From positions 1 to 64,000 of the forward strand of contig JAHDQE010000007.1 in assembly GCA_018433975.1 (NCBI GenBank): a stretch of DNA of 64,000 nt, in the 5' to 3' direction. The notes below the pieces were generated by a model. That model did no database searches and was not told where the DNA came from. It worked only from the letters and a program-made list of their open reading frames with translations. This stretch comes from Ornatilinea sp. GTDB lineage: Bacteria; Chloroflexota; Anaerolineae; Anaerolineales; Anaerolineaceae. Shown piece by piece: positions 51,174 through 59,856 of the stretch. The first letter of the stretch is position 1. Each line of letters opens with the position of its first letter. The translations under genes were made by a program, and so were the position numbers.

Positions 51174-51649
51174 GCCACCTCCTGAAATGCTTCTTTAAAT
51201 TTATCCGCAAAAGCCTTCTTACGAGAACGGGTTGCAATCGTCGATTCCACGTATTCCAACGCATGATTCGGGCACGCCGCAACACACGCGGGCGCTCCCT
51301 GACAGGTATCACATTTGATAATCTTATTGGTTACGGAATCATACATTGCGTTCCCGAACGGACAGGCCTGTACACACATCCGGCAGCGAATACATTTATC
51401 CTCGTCATACTCCACCAGGAGAGAACCGGAAGCACGGTGCATGGCACCCGTCGGACAAACGGTTGTGCAGGGTGCATCATCACACTGCTGGCACATCATC
51501 GGGACCGAAAACTGCTCGCGTTCCCAGTTATATACGTGAATGCGTGACGCCGTAGGACGAAACTCATCCTCATGTGCGTAAACGCACGCCAACATACAGT
51601 TTTTACAGCCGGTGCATTTATCTGGGTGAATCATCAGCACCTTTGACAT
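51170..51649 (-). CDS. AOR-partner ferredoxin, four [4Fe-4S] clusters
   Basis: A protein of 159 residues with four Cys groups: CTGCKNCMLACVYAH, CQQCDDAPCTTVCPTGAM, CIRCRMCVQACPFGNAM and CDTCQGAPACVAACPNHAL. This DMSO-reductase-iron-sulfur-subunit-like layout accompanies AOR of the bacterial type and hands its electrons on. The C-terminal 20 residues are basic and helical. It opens the ten-gene operon, with GAGGAGG about 8 nt before its ATG. Confidence 0.93.
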   Translation of the reverse strand: MSKVLMIHPDKCTGCKNCMLACVYAHEDEFRPTASRIHVYNWEREQFSVPMMCQQCDDAPCTTVCPTGAMHRASGSLLVEYDEDKCIRCRMCVQACPFGNAMYDSVTNKIIKCDTCQGAPACVAACPNHALEYVESTIATRSRKKAFADKFKEAFQEVA

Positions 51650-51686
51650 AAGTTTGGCCTCCTCAACGCTTCGAAATCAAAATAAA

Positions 51687-51777
51687 TGCTCTTCCAGGTC
51701 CGGAGAGCATATTCATTATAGGAAGCCCAATCTTTTTTTACCCCCTGACAAGGGATAATTTCCCCCCTGTACCAAGG
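51687..51777 (-). promoter_or_regulatory. Promoter region of the AOR-hydrogenase operon with direct repeats
   Basis: On the minus strand a perfect -10 TATAAT lies at 51715-51720 with no good -35. Upstream, the direct repeats CCCCCTGACAAGG (51741-51753) and CCCCCTGTACCAAGG (51763-51777, plus-strand spelling) are 22 bp apart, two helix turns, centred near -39 and -62 from the expected start. This is a classic activator site. A hairpin (ATGCTCT 51687-51693 / AGAGCAT 51704-51710) forms the 5' end of the mRNA. Confidence 0.6.
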
Positions 51778-51826
51778 TATGAATTTTGAGGTTTAAAACT
51801 GTCCTTATGACGGAGATGACAGAAAA

Positions 51827-52477
51827 TTAACCGGAATAGCCGGAACCAACCAGATGATGTTGAGCGCCATAGGCAATGGCTTCGGACCGATTATTTACCC
51901 CCAGTTTAGAAAGAACACCGCTGACATGGTACTTCACGGTAGAAATTCCAATAAACAACTCGTTGGCAATTTCGGCGTTTGTTTTCCCGGCGAGCATCAG
52001 ATGGTACACTTCCCATTCCCGTTTCGTCAGTGCTTCATGCAGGGTACCATTGCCGAGATGATGAACCAGAGCGGTAGCGGCTTCCGGCGCGAGAGTGGAT
52101 TTCCCACTCCGTGCCGAACGGATCGCCTCGGCCAGGTCATTGGCCTGGGCATTTTTTAATAAATAACCAATTGCCCCCGCTTCCAGGACATCCTGTACCA
52201 GTTGCTCATCCGGGAAGCTGGTCAACGCAATGATCTGTGTCTGCGGAGAAATTTTGCGAATAGCACGGGTGGCTTCCACACCATTCATAACGGGCATCAC
52301 CAGGTCCATCAAAACTACATCGGGGTGATTGGCAGCACAGTACTGTATGGCTTCTTCCCCATTGGCGGCTTCGCCAACCAGTTCAAGGTCCGGAAACGCC
52401 AGCAGGAATAAGCGCAATCCACTGCGCACTACGGCATGATCGTCGACTACAAAAACACGAATTCGTTCATTTACCAT
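51827..52477 (-). CDS. NarL/FixJ-family response regulator
   Basis: A protein of 216 residues. The receiver domain (1-125) has the acidic pair DDHAVVRSGL, the phospho-acceptor Asp in VVLMDLVMPVMNG, Thr in ALTSFP and Lys in LLKNAQ. The LuxR-type helix-turn-helix is LTKREWEVYHLMLAGKTNAEIANELFIGISTVKYHVSGVLSKLGVNNRSEAI. It is paired with the upstream histidine kinase (18 nt). Its position next to the AOR operon, whose promoter carries direct repeats, makes it a good candidate activator of that operon. Confidence 0.93.
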   Translation of the reverse strand: MVNERIRVFVVDDHAVVRSGLRLFLLAFPDLELVGEAANGEEAIQYCAANHPDVVLMDLVMPVMNGVEATRAIRKISPQTQIIALTSFPDEQLVQDVLEAGAIGYLLKNAQANDLAEAIRSARSGKSTLAPEAATALVHHLGNGTLHEALTKREWEVYHLMLAGKTNAEIANELFIGISTVKYHVSGVLSKLGVNNRSEAIAYGAQHHLVGSGYSG

Positions 52478-52495
52478 TTTTTACCACCCGCACCA

Positions 52496-53734
52496 TCACC
52501 ATTCGATTTCCACACGCGCGCCCTCCCCGGGTGCGCTTTCTATCAGCAAAGCCGCATTAATTTCTTCCGTCCGTTCCCGAATAATCCGCAATCCCATATG
52601 GTCCGAAGTAATCAAAGCGGTATCAAACCCCTTACCGTTGTCACAAACAGCCAGGTGAACACATTTCTGGCAGAGGCGGCAATGTTGGGAAGAACGCTTA
52701 CTTAATAGCCTGGGTTTCTGCAAACCAAAATATACTTCCACCTGGGTAGCCTGAGCATACTTTTCAATATTGGTCAGCAGTTCCTGTGCAATCCGGTACA
52801 ATGCGATTTTAACATCCGAGGGCATGGAACAATCACACTTTTCAATTTCACAGTGGACTTGAATCCGGGTCCGGCTGATAAAGGCATCTACCAACTGCTG
52901 AATCAGGGTAAAAATATCCGCAGAAAGCAGTGCGGACGGGCGCAGTTCATATAATAAAGTACGCATTTCAGCCATCGCCCCGCGGGAAAGCTGCGAAAGT
53001 TCGCGCAAGGCAATCCGCCCGTGATCTTGATCTTGCTCCCATAACACCGGGAGGACATCCGCAATTAAGGAAGCCGAGAATAAGGTCTGGGTAACGGTAT
53101 CATGCAGGTCGCGCGCCAGACGGTCCCGTTCCCCCAGGATCGCGGCCTGCTCTAAACGCTGTTTCAAGCGCGCGTTATCGATAGCCAGAATCACCTGGTC
53201 GCTGTAAACACGTGCCAGAGAAATATCCTCCTCACTGAATTCGCGCGGCATATCGTAATATAAATCCAGGGACCCGTACACTTCGCCCCGCGGGAAGATT
53301 AACGGCACAGCCAAAAGCGCTTGATAATTTTGCAAAAGTTTAATTAAAATCGCCTCATGCTCTTCATCCACATCAACGTTGTGCTCTTCCAATGCCTTCT
53401 TCACATCAGGGATTGCCACGGGCTCGCAGTTCAGCGTCGCACAGCCGGTTGCCAGCATTCCCAGAGGGATTCGTGCTTCTCGAACGTAATCCTCACTCAA
53501 ACCTTCCTGAGCCTGAATTTGCAGCAGCCCTTGTTTGCCAACGGGCCTATAGATGGCCACCGCCTGCGCGGATAGCAGTTCGCGCGCCTGATGGACAATG
53601 AAATGTAAAATATCATCCAATGAACGGGTAGAATTCAGTACGGCCAGTGTTTCCCGCAGGCTGGCTGCAAGGCGGTGTTCACGGTCGGACGAGAAAGCAA
53701 TTGTAGCAATATCGGAATGGGATTCGTGATCCAT
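52496..53734 (-). CDS. GAF-domain histidine kinase (NarX/DesK type)
   Basis: A protein of 412 residues from the ATG at 53732-53734; the extra 49 residues of the longer frame look unrelated. Residues about 25-190 are a GAF domain (SLRETLAVLNSTRSLDDILHFIVHQARELL, LLAVPLIFPRGEVYGSLDLYYD). About 205-270 is HisKA_3 with the phospho-His in RDRLARDLHDTVTQTL. The HATPase domain has ELLTNIEKYAQ (N-box) and VCDNGKGFD. Between them is an unusual insert SQHCRLCQKCVHLAVC with four Cys. No membrane helix, so it senses a cytosolic signal, perhaps redox or a metal. It transmits to the regulator encoded 18 nt downstream. Confidence 0.92.
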   Translation of the reverse strand: MDHESHSDIATIAFSSDREHRLAASLRETLAVLNSTRSLDDILHFIVHQARELLSAQAVAIYRPVGKQGLLQIQAQEGLSEDYVREARIPLGMLATGCATLNCEPVAIPDVKKALEEHNVDVDEEHEAILIKLLQNYQALLAVPLIFPRGEVYGSLDLYYDMPREFSEEDISLARVYSDQVILAIDNARLKQRLEQAAILGERDRLARDLHDTVTQTLFSASLIADVLPVLWEQDQDHGRIALRELSQLSRGAMAEMRTLLYELRPSALLSADIFTLIQQLVDAFISRTRIQVHCEIEKCDCSMPSDVKIALYRIAQELLTNIEKYAQATQVEVYFGLQKPRLLSKRSSQHCRLCQKCVHLAVCDNGKGFDTALITSDHMGLRIIRERTEEINAALLIESAPGEGARVEIEW

Positions 53735-54042
53735 AACGGATACTTCTTTCACACCACAGACTTTTACCGGAATAACACTAAAATGATCTGTATTTATTTT
53801 AATCGATATTTCGCCGGTCGGGAAATAATTATTTTTCACCCTGCACTTCCATCCTGCGCAGGATAAAAAAACGCTTTTCACCCCGGTCCGCAGTAAAATC
53901 CCCCTTCATAAAGAACGGATTCAGCTCACACCCTCTTTATCCCGGTCTCGAATCGCGGACTGGAATTTACACCCGCCGCGGACTCCGTTTCCCCCTCCCT
54001 TTGGGGAGGCCCGCAGTGGGTGACACTGCCGCGCGGAACACA

Positions 54043-54504
54043 TCATCCCGGAAGTGGATTCGATGCACTTTCCGGACGCTCCGCTTCCGTTTTAAGGACC
54101 CGCAAAGAGCCTGTCAGTGATTTTTCCAGAAAAGCCGGATCGAAAATCTTCAGGGTACCCGGGAACCATCCGCTCAAGGATTCTTCCGTCGTAATACGCG
54201 TAGAATTACCCTGTGGCTCAAAGGTCCACAGATGAACAGCTTTCATTCCAATGGATTTCCCCGTCCAGCCAATTTTCTTCTTGGGTTCCAATTCTTGAAT
54301 AGTGGACGTAATATTCAACCCCATAGCTTTCCACTTAAATACTGTCCCGACGGATAAACCTCCTTCCAGTCTGGCAGAAGTAACATCGGGTTGCCACCTG
54401 GCCCAGTCATCAATCCCGGTCAGCAATGACCATATTTCACCAACCGGCGCGTCAATTACAATTTCTTCCCTGGCTTTTAAAGAAGCCTTTGAATCGATAT
54501 TCAC
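54043..54504 (-). CDS. SRPBCC-family protein
   Basis: A protein of 153 residues with the START-like fold: KAREEIVIDAPVGEIWSLLTGIDDWARWQPDVTSARLEG opens as in polyketide cyclase/dehydrase-like proteins, then VFKWKAMGLNITSTIQELEPKKKIGWTGKS and LKIFDPAFLEKSLTGSLRVLKTEAE. They bind hydrophobic ligands in a deep cavity. Ligand unknown. A CAGGAGGTACC site precedes the start. It lies 30 nt downstream of the TMEM175-like gene. Confidence 0.84.
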   Translation of the reverse strand: MNIDSKASLKAREEIVIDAPVGEIWSLLTGIDDWARWQPDVTSARLEGGLSVGTVFKWKAMGLNITSTIQELEPKKKIGWTGKSIGMKAVHLWTFEPQGNSTRITTEESLSGWFPGTLKIFDPAFLEKSLTGSLRVLKTEAERPESASNPLPG

Positions 54505-54534
54505 AGGTACCTCCTGAACTTCAAAAACATTAAA

Positions 54535-55164
54535 CTAGCGAATAATCACTGTTATGAGTGCAATAAATGCCCAGGATAACTTCGCCAGATCATCATTTAA
54601 AAATGCGATTCCAATCGAAAGCAAAAAAACACCGGACATGATCAGTGGGGCCCAGGTTTCTTTGCGGCGATATCGAACATCCAATGCAGGATCAATAAGT
54701 CGATCGTGATAAGAGGCATAGCCCCAAATACCGGCCGAGAGCAGGCCCGCCAGAAACATCACGATTGCATAAAAAATTGTAGCCGTTCTATTCCCGTATT
54801 CACTGATCACCGATGCGGGAAATGGGATAAAAGCGATTACCATAAGCAGCAACAGGTTCAGGAAGAGCAGGTTGTTATCATACCGCCGGATAAAACGGTA
54901 TTTTCGATGGTGGCCTATCCAGAAAAAACCAATCACCATGAAACTAATTGCATACCCTAAATACGCCGGCCATAAGTTAAAAAGCGAGCTCGTCAGTTCG
55001 GCATTGGTTAAATCTTCTCCTGCAGAAGGAAGACGTATTTCAAGAGCCAGCAGGGTAATGGCAATTGCAAAGACGGCATCACTGAAAAAGACAAGCCGCT
55101 CTAAAGCCAGGTGATCTTTCCCCGGATCGGTTTCAATTGCTGATCTGCTTTTATTTTCTGACAT
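54535..55164 (-). CDS. TMEM175-like (DUF1211) potassium channel
   Basis: A protein of 209 residues with six hydrophobic segments. The signature R-x-x-x-F-S-D-A-V-F-A-I-A-I-T (RLVFFSDAVFAIAITLLALEIRLP) defines this family; the conserved Ile rings form the K+ pore in the bacterial dimer or tetramer. GFFWIGHHRKYRFIRRYDNNLLFLNLLLLM also matches. It likely sets membrane potential or pH. It is followed by the SRPBCC gene (30 nt), and preceded by a CPBP gene (33 nt). Confidence 0.86.
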   Translation of the reverse strand: MSENKSRSAIETDPGKDHLALERLVFFSDAVFAIAITLLALEIRLPSAGEDLTNAELTSSLFNLWPAYLGYAISFMVIGFFWIGHHRKYRFIRRYDNNLLFLNLLLLMVIAFIPFPASVISEYGNRTATIFYAIVMFLAGLLSAGIWGYASYHDRLIDPALDVRYRRKETWAPLIMSGVFLLSIGIAFLNDDLAKLSWAFIALITVIIR

Positions 55165-55197
55165 AACCCGCTCTACTTCGATAACAGGCCGGTTTTT

Positions 55198-56034
55198 TTA
55201 CCGGCTTTCGTTTTCCAGCCCAGATGGAAAAGTTATCTCTCTGGGGTCATTCACACGTGAAAGGTGAGCTGCCCCTTGCGTTACCACAATTCCTGCCACA
55301 ACCGCCCACTGCACAACGATAAATATCCAGAACAAACGCAAATCGCCGGTCATAACTCCCGAGTAGGCAATTGTCGCATCCGTAGCGCCGTGAAAGACCG
55401 CAGCAACCAGCACACTTCCTCTACTGTGGTTGAACAGCCAGGTCATCAGGATTGAAGTTGCAATCGCCGACAGGACAAAGCCTGCGAAAGGGACGCTCGA
55501 CTGGAACGAGCCTGGAATGAACAGGAGCGGTATATGCCAGAGACCCCACAATACCCCAAGGATCAAACTGGCGGTCAGTGCATTATATTTTGCTTGTAAA
55601 CGCGGCAGCGCAAATCCCCTCCAGGCTGTTTCCTCGGTTAACCAGAAGAAAAAGATTTGAAACAGCAGGGACGGTCCCAGGTTATTCAGTGTCAGTAATT
55701 CACCCACCTGATGTGTTCCTCCAAAAAGGAGGTGAATCCCAATGGATACGAGGCTGAGCACACCGGTCGCCAGAAGGGCCGCCGCGTACCAGACCGGAGA
55801 CACGCGCCAGCGAATTAAACGAGTTAACAGATCCTTTATGGCCGGCATGCCACCCATCAGAGTCGCTGCAAGGTAGGTAGCTGAAGTCAGGCCTATCCAA
55901 AATGCAAGCGATTGGGGAATATGAAAGGTTAGAATTCCGTTGGATTGAGCGATAGTGGTTCCCCAGATTAACCAGGGAAAGACAAAGGCTAAAACGAAAA
56001 ACACAACAAGTGGGTGACGTTTTAAACTTGTCAT
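55198..56034 (-). CDS. CPBP family intramembrane protease
   Basis: A protein of 278 residues with about eight hydrophobic helices. The motifs are intact: EETAWRGFALPRLQ (E-E-x-x-x-R), LWGLWHIPLLF (F/L-x-x-x-H) and FHGATDATIAY (H-x-x-x-D/N). It has better-conserved motifs than the other CPBP protein at 10.8 kb. Probably cleaves or processes a membrane peptide; the substrate is unknown. First gene of a short minus-strand run with the channel and SRPBCC genes. Confidence 0.87.
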   Translation of the reverse strand: MTSLKRHPLVVFFVLAFVFPWLIWGTTIAQSNGILTFHIPQSLAFWIGLTSATYLAATLMGGMPAIKDLLTRLIRWRVSPVWYAAALLATGVLSLVSIGIHLLFGGTHQVGELLTLNNLGPSLLFQIFFFWLTEETAWRGFALPRLQAKYNALTASLILGVLWGLWHIPLLFIPGSFQSSVPFAGFVLSAIATSILMTWLFNHSRGSVLVAAVFHGATDATIAYSGVMTGDLRLFWIFIVVQWAVVAGIVVTQGAAHLSRVNDPREITFPSGLENESR

Positions 56035-56475
56035 GGATACTTCCTTTTTTAAAATGAAGCTGGTATGAGATTGCTGGTTAAGGAGATCATTTTCGATTTA
56101 ACCATCGTCTCAAATTTCCTCGATTCATTCATTTAAAGCATTTTTTTGATCCGATCCATACAACCACTAATACTATACTAATATCACCTTAATTGTACAA
56201 TTCAATAAAATCCCAAAAAATTGTACACGGGTTGTTTCCCTGTGCAGTTAATTCACGCATTCACCCAAACAATAGTCCTCCTCCGGAGAAATGCGGAAAG
56301 CGCTTTCTACAGGTTAAATGCCATTTTCGAGCGTATAACTTTGACAGATCCATAGAATGAATCAAACTATCATCCATGTCTGTTTTTTAAACTCACATCT
56401 TTTAAACTGTAAACAAAAGGTTCGTTTTCCCCCAAACCATTCAACCGCGCCCCACCATTCACTGCTTCCCCCGGG
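56035..56475. other. 441-bp intergenic stretch without gene
   Basis: This AT-rich interval lies between two minus-strand genes and should carry the promoter of the CPBP gene. I see no clear gene, hairpin with T-run, or RNA. Short frames lack ribosome sites. Confidence 0.5.
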
Positions 56476-57396
56476 TTAAACCTGCTCCTTCTTCTGCGCC
56501 AGGATCAGGATGTGCTCTTCAGGAAACTTAACCCCGGGGGTATCAATCTTTACCAGGCGCCGCCATTTTCCATCGTTTACGGTCAGGGTGCGCAGCTCGG
56601 AGATTTTCAGCCCCTGGCGGGCAAACGCTGCGCGGTGCTCTTTTTCCGTGAAATACTGGTAGCTTTCCAATTGCTCCGTTTTCCAGAGTTTTTTCCTCAG
56701 GAAAATGGACTTGGTAATGTAGCGGGTAAAATCACGCTGCGACAGCTCAACACGCAACGGGTCTCCTGCCTCACGGTAGGTGATCCGCAGCGGGTGATAC
56801 TGCCGCGCGAAGGTCTCAAAATCCTCGCGGATGGCATCATCCCGGAAGCAGATCCTCAAGGACTGCCCAGGGTCTCCCGGAGGCTCCAGCCCGTCAAACA
56901 AAACCACCCATCCTCCGGGTTTCAGGCAGCCGGCCGCACCGGCCAGCGCCTGCTCAACATGCTGTTTAGCAGCCGGGATGTCGATCTCTTGCAGTTCGGG
57001 GGAAAAACTGGCCGAAAACACTTCATGCAGTGCGTTGACGAGGAGGACGACCTCAAATTTTCCCAATTCTTCCAGCAAATCCGGATCCGTAAAATCACCC
57101 TTTACGCATTGCAGACCCGGATAATCCCGCCGGCAGTGTGCCAGGGATTGCGCGTTATAATCCACCCCCACCGAGGTCCGGATGTCGCACAACTGGGAAT
57201 GGGCATCCAGCAGCGTGCCAATGATCTGCCCCTCGCCGCAGCCCAATTCCAGCAGCCGCAGAGGCCGGTCTCCCTGCGCAGCCAGGCGCCGAATCAGCCC
57301 GGAAGCCGCCAGAATAGCCTCCCGCTTGCCCAGGTTCTCCATCGGCTGCAGGCGTGTTTCCCAGTAAAAATCCCAAAAGTCGTCGTTTTGTGGCAT
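56476..57396 (-). CDS. Class I SAM-dependent methyltransferase
   Basis: A protein of 306 residues. Motif I RLLELGCGEGQIIGTLL (about 45-61), the acidic strand-2 end TSVGVDYNAQSL, QCVKGDFTDPDLLEELGKFEVVLLVNALHEVF and KPGGWVVLFDGLEPPG (motif post III) give a complete Rossmann SAM-binding core. The C-terminal third (QRDFTRYITKSIFLRKKLWKTEQLESYQYFTEKEHRAAF) is a substrate cap. Substrate unknown. It follows the ccm operon on the same strand but has a 150-bp gap, so may be independent. Confidence 0.85.
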   Translation of the reverse strand: MPQNDDFWDFYWETRLQPMENLGKREAILAASGLIRRLAAQGDRPLRLLELGCGEGQIIGTLLDAHSQLCDIRTSVGVDYNAQSLAHCRRDYPGLQCVKGDFTDPDLLEELGKFEVVLLVNALHEVFSASFSPELQEIDIPAAKQHVEQALAGAAGCLKPGGWVVLFDGLEPPGDPGQSLRICFRDDAIREDFETFARQYHPLRITYREAGDPLRVELSQRDFTRYITKSIFLRKKLWKTEQLESYQYFTEKEHRAAFARQGLKISELRTLTVNDGKWRRLVKIDTPGVKFPEEHILILAQKKEQV

Positions 57397-57548
57397 AGTA
57401 ATTCACCCGGTATGTTTTTTTTCGAACAACCCAACCTATCATACCGCGAATCCCGATATGCGCTTCACATTGTAAATAAGATAAATTAGGGAAAAGAGTT
57501 TAAACAACTCAACAGGGAACAAGAAAGATAATCTATGCACGTATTCAG

Positions 57549-57647
57549 CTACCGCTTTGATTTCTTCTTTCGGAGGATCAGCGACACTTGATAAGCGACA
57601 ATTCCCACAAGGAAAAACAGGTAAGCCAACAAAAGGTACAGGTTCAT
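57549..57647 (-). CDS. ccmD: CcmD-like heme exporter small protein
   Basis: A very short gene of 32 residues: NLYLLLAYLFFLVGIVAYQV forms one transmembrane helix, followed by the basic tail LRKKKSKR. This size, one helix and a Lys/Arg-rich cytoplasmic end match CcmD, which stabilises the CcmC-CcmE heme complex. It starts 20 nt after the ccmC stop with GAGG upstream. It sits exactly where ccmD is expected. Confidence 0.72.
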   Translation of the reverse strand: MNLYLLLAYLFFLVGIVAYQVSLILRKKKSKR

Positions 57648-57667
57648 AACTGCCGCGTCCTCAAGAA

Positions 57668-58348
57668 TCAGTCCATCATATCGGATTTGCGTTCCAGGTT
57701 GATTCGCTGGATCAAAAACGAGAAATAAATAAAGGTAAAGGTAAAAATCGAGACAATCAATGTAACCATCATCTTATGGGGCAGTGCGGTGGACGAGCCG
57801 GAAAAGATTTGCGGATGGATGGTGCGCCAGATCCGGATTGCAAACCAGGATAAAGGAACCGTGATGAAGGCAATAATGCCAAACACCGCCGCCAGACGAG
57901 CTTCGCTGTTCCTGTCACTCGAAGACTTTCTCAACAGAGAATAAGAAAAATACAAAAGCCACTGCACCGCCGAAATGGTCAACCGGGGGTCCCAGGTCCA
58001 GAAAACGCCCCATACCGGTTTGGCCCACAACATCCCTGTGACCAGCGTCATCGAGATAAAAACAAAACCAATCTCCGCCGAAGATTTTGCCAAAACATCC
58101 CACTTTTCCGCTGAAACCATCAGGTAAAGAACACCCCCCAGGAACGTGATAAAAAAGGCAAAAAATCCAACCCAGGCTGAAGCCACGTGGAAATAAAAAA
58201 TTTTTTGCACCGCTCCCATGGTCATCTCTTCGGGCGCATAGAAGAAAACCATCCAGAGCGAAAGCAGCAGGAGCAGTCCACCGATCAAAATCATGACCCA
58301 GTCAGGAGGTATCCGTTTTTTCAAATTTAAACCCTCAGTCTTATCCAT
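57668..58348 (-). CDS. ccmC: Heme exporter CcmC
   Basis: A protein of 226 residues with six transmembrane helices. The WWD-type motif WGVFWTWDPRLTISAVQWLLYF is intact, and the two conserved His (IFYFHVASAW and IHPQIF) that flank heme are present. CcmC loads heme on CcmE in the maturation of c-type cytochromes. It is 5 nt downstream of the ccmA-ccmB fusion. Confidence 0.95.
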   Translation of the reverse strand: MDKTEGLNLKKRIPPDWVMILIGGLLLLLSLWMVFFYAPEEMTMGAVQKIFYFHVASAWVGFFAFFITFLGGVLYLMVSAEKWDVLAKSSAEIGFVFISMTLVTGMLWAKPVWGVFWTWDPRLTISAVQWLLYFSYSLLRKSSSDRNSEARLAAVFGIIAFITVPLSWFAIRIWRTIHPQIFSGSSTALPHKMMVTLIVSIFTFTFIYFSFLIQRINLERKSDMMD

Positions 58349-58353
58349 AACTT

Positions 58354-59832
58354 CTAATCATTGATCACAAAATCATAGGTCATTAATCCGGCTGCCAGGA
58401 TGAACAGATCATACAGGACCAGTATCCGGAACCATCCGGAAGAGACCGATAAAGCCAGGCCGTTCAGCGCGTCGATATCCATATAAACGCAGGCCATCAG
58501 GAGCGGTATCAGCAGCGGAAGGAGCAGGACCGGAAGTAAAATTTCTCTGACACGGGTCCTTTCCGACAGTGTCGCAATGATCGTCCCCGCACAGGAGAAA
58601 CCCAACAATCCAAGTACCAGAGTCAGCAAAACTCCCGGAGTAAAGACGTTTACATCAAAAAGGATCCATGTCGCCAGCGAAACGATCAGGGCAATGAACA
58701 AGAGCGGCACATACATCCCCGCCAGCTTTCCTAAAAAAATGGCCGATGGTTCAACAGGTGCAATACGCAAAATATCCATCGCGGCATTTCGGTATTCCCG
58801 GTTAATCAGACGGGATAACCCCAGAATACCGGAAAAGATCAGTGTCGTCCAGATAATCCCCGGAATAAATCCGCCGGCACTTTGCTCCATCAGATTAAAA
58901 GCAAAGCTGTAGATAATTAACGCGATCAGAGCATAAAGGAGCATATAGTTAATCATTTCGCGGGAGCGGAGCTCGGCGGAAAGGTCTTTCTTGAAAATCG
59001 CGGCAGCCTGGCAAAGATAATCGCCGAACCCCATACCATTGGATAAGGCTTTACTTTTTGAGTCTGCACCTGCATGATCCTGACCGGGAGCTTTGATTTC
59101 TATATCCTCTTCCGGGCTTTGCAAGGGAATATCCTGTGCCAACACTTCTTTGTAAATCGCATCCGCTTCCGCGGTGGAGCGGCAGAAGCCGTTGTAAGCA
59201 AGCCGTTTGTCGTTCAATACCACCAGCCGGAAATCCTGAATATCCAGAAGTGAATGGTCGTGCGTGGTAATCAGGATCGTACATCCATCTTGATTAATCC
59301 GGTTCAAAAGCGGTAATAACGCTTTTTGTGATTCAAAATCAATCCCCGAAAAGGGCTCGTCCAGCAGTAATACTTCCGGCTGCATCAATACTGCCCGGCC
59401 GATTGCCAGACGGCGCACCATTCCGCGCGACAAAAACTGCACCGGATCATCCTGCCTTGAGGTTAACTTGACCTGGTCCAGCAGTTCCTCAATCCTTTGA
59501 GGCGCATTTTTCAATCTGTAAATATCGGCAAAAAAATTGAGGTTTTCCCTTGGCGTTAATTCTTCATACAGGTTTGAGGCATGGGAAAGATAACCTGTCC
59601 TGGAGTGCCTCTCAACCAATGCGTTTCGGCTGTGAAATTGGATTGATCCGTGATCCGGTTTCTCCAGGCCGGCCAACAAGCGCAGGAAAGTGGATTTTCC
59701 CGCGCCGTTTGGGCCGCAAATAAGGACCAATTCTCCCGGGTTGATTTCCAGGTTTAAATCCTGAAAGACAATCCGGGACGAGAATTTTTTTTCTAGCTGG
59801 CGAATGGTGATAGACGTTAAAGGGTTATCCAT
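58354..59832 (-). CDS. ccmAB: Fused CcmA-CcmB heme-export ABC transporter
   Basis: A protein of 492 residues. Residues 1-215 are an ABC ATPase: Walker A GPNGAGKST, signature LSRGMVRRLAIGRAVL, Walker B VLLLDEPFSGID and the H-loop TTHD. A linker (216-270) leads to CcmB with six helices (KDLSAELRSREMINYMLLYALIALIIYSF, then MDILRIAPVEPSAIFLGKLAG). In most bacteria ccmA and ccmB are separate genes. The signature motif is LSRGM in place of LSGGQ. It powers release of holo-CcmE. Confidence 0.92.
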   Translation of the reverse strand: MDNPLTSITIRQLEKKFSSRIVFQDLNLEINPGELVLICGPNGAGKSTFLRLLAGLEKPDHGSIQFHSRNALVERHSRTGYLSHASNLYEELTPRENLNFFADIYRLKNAPQRIEELLDQVKLTSRQDDPVQFLSRGMVRRLAIGRAVLMQPEVLLLDEPFSGIDFESQKALLPLLNRINQDGCTILITTHDHSLLDIQDFRLVVLNDKRLAYNGFCRSTAEADAIYKEVLAQDIPLQSPEEDIEIKAPGQDHAGADSKSKALSNGMGFGDYLCQAAAIFKKDLSAELRSREMINYMLLYALIALIIYSFAFNLMEQSAGGFIPGIIWTTLIFSGILGLSRLINREYRNAAMDILRIAPVEPSAIFLGKLAGMYVPLLFIALIVSLATWILFDVNVFTPGVLLTLVLGLLGFSCAGTIIATLSERTRVREILLPVLLLPLLIPLLMACVYMDIDALNGLALSVSSGWFRILVLYDLFILAAGLMTYDFVIND

Positions 59833-59856
59833 GTTGGTTTTGAATCGGATCGTTGT

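Noticed and set aside
55188..55205. Hairpin GCCGGT/ACCGGC at the stop of the CPBP gene
   Set aside because: Short stem with an A-run loop in the minus-strand transcript and no T-run after it; not a clear terminator.
56512..57489. 325-codon plus-strand frame
   Set aside because: Antisense to the methyltransferase with intact motif I; no ribosome site.
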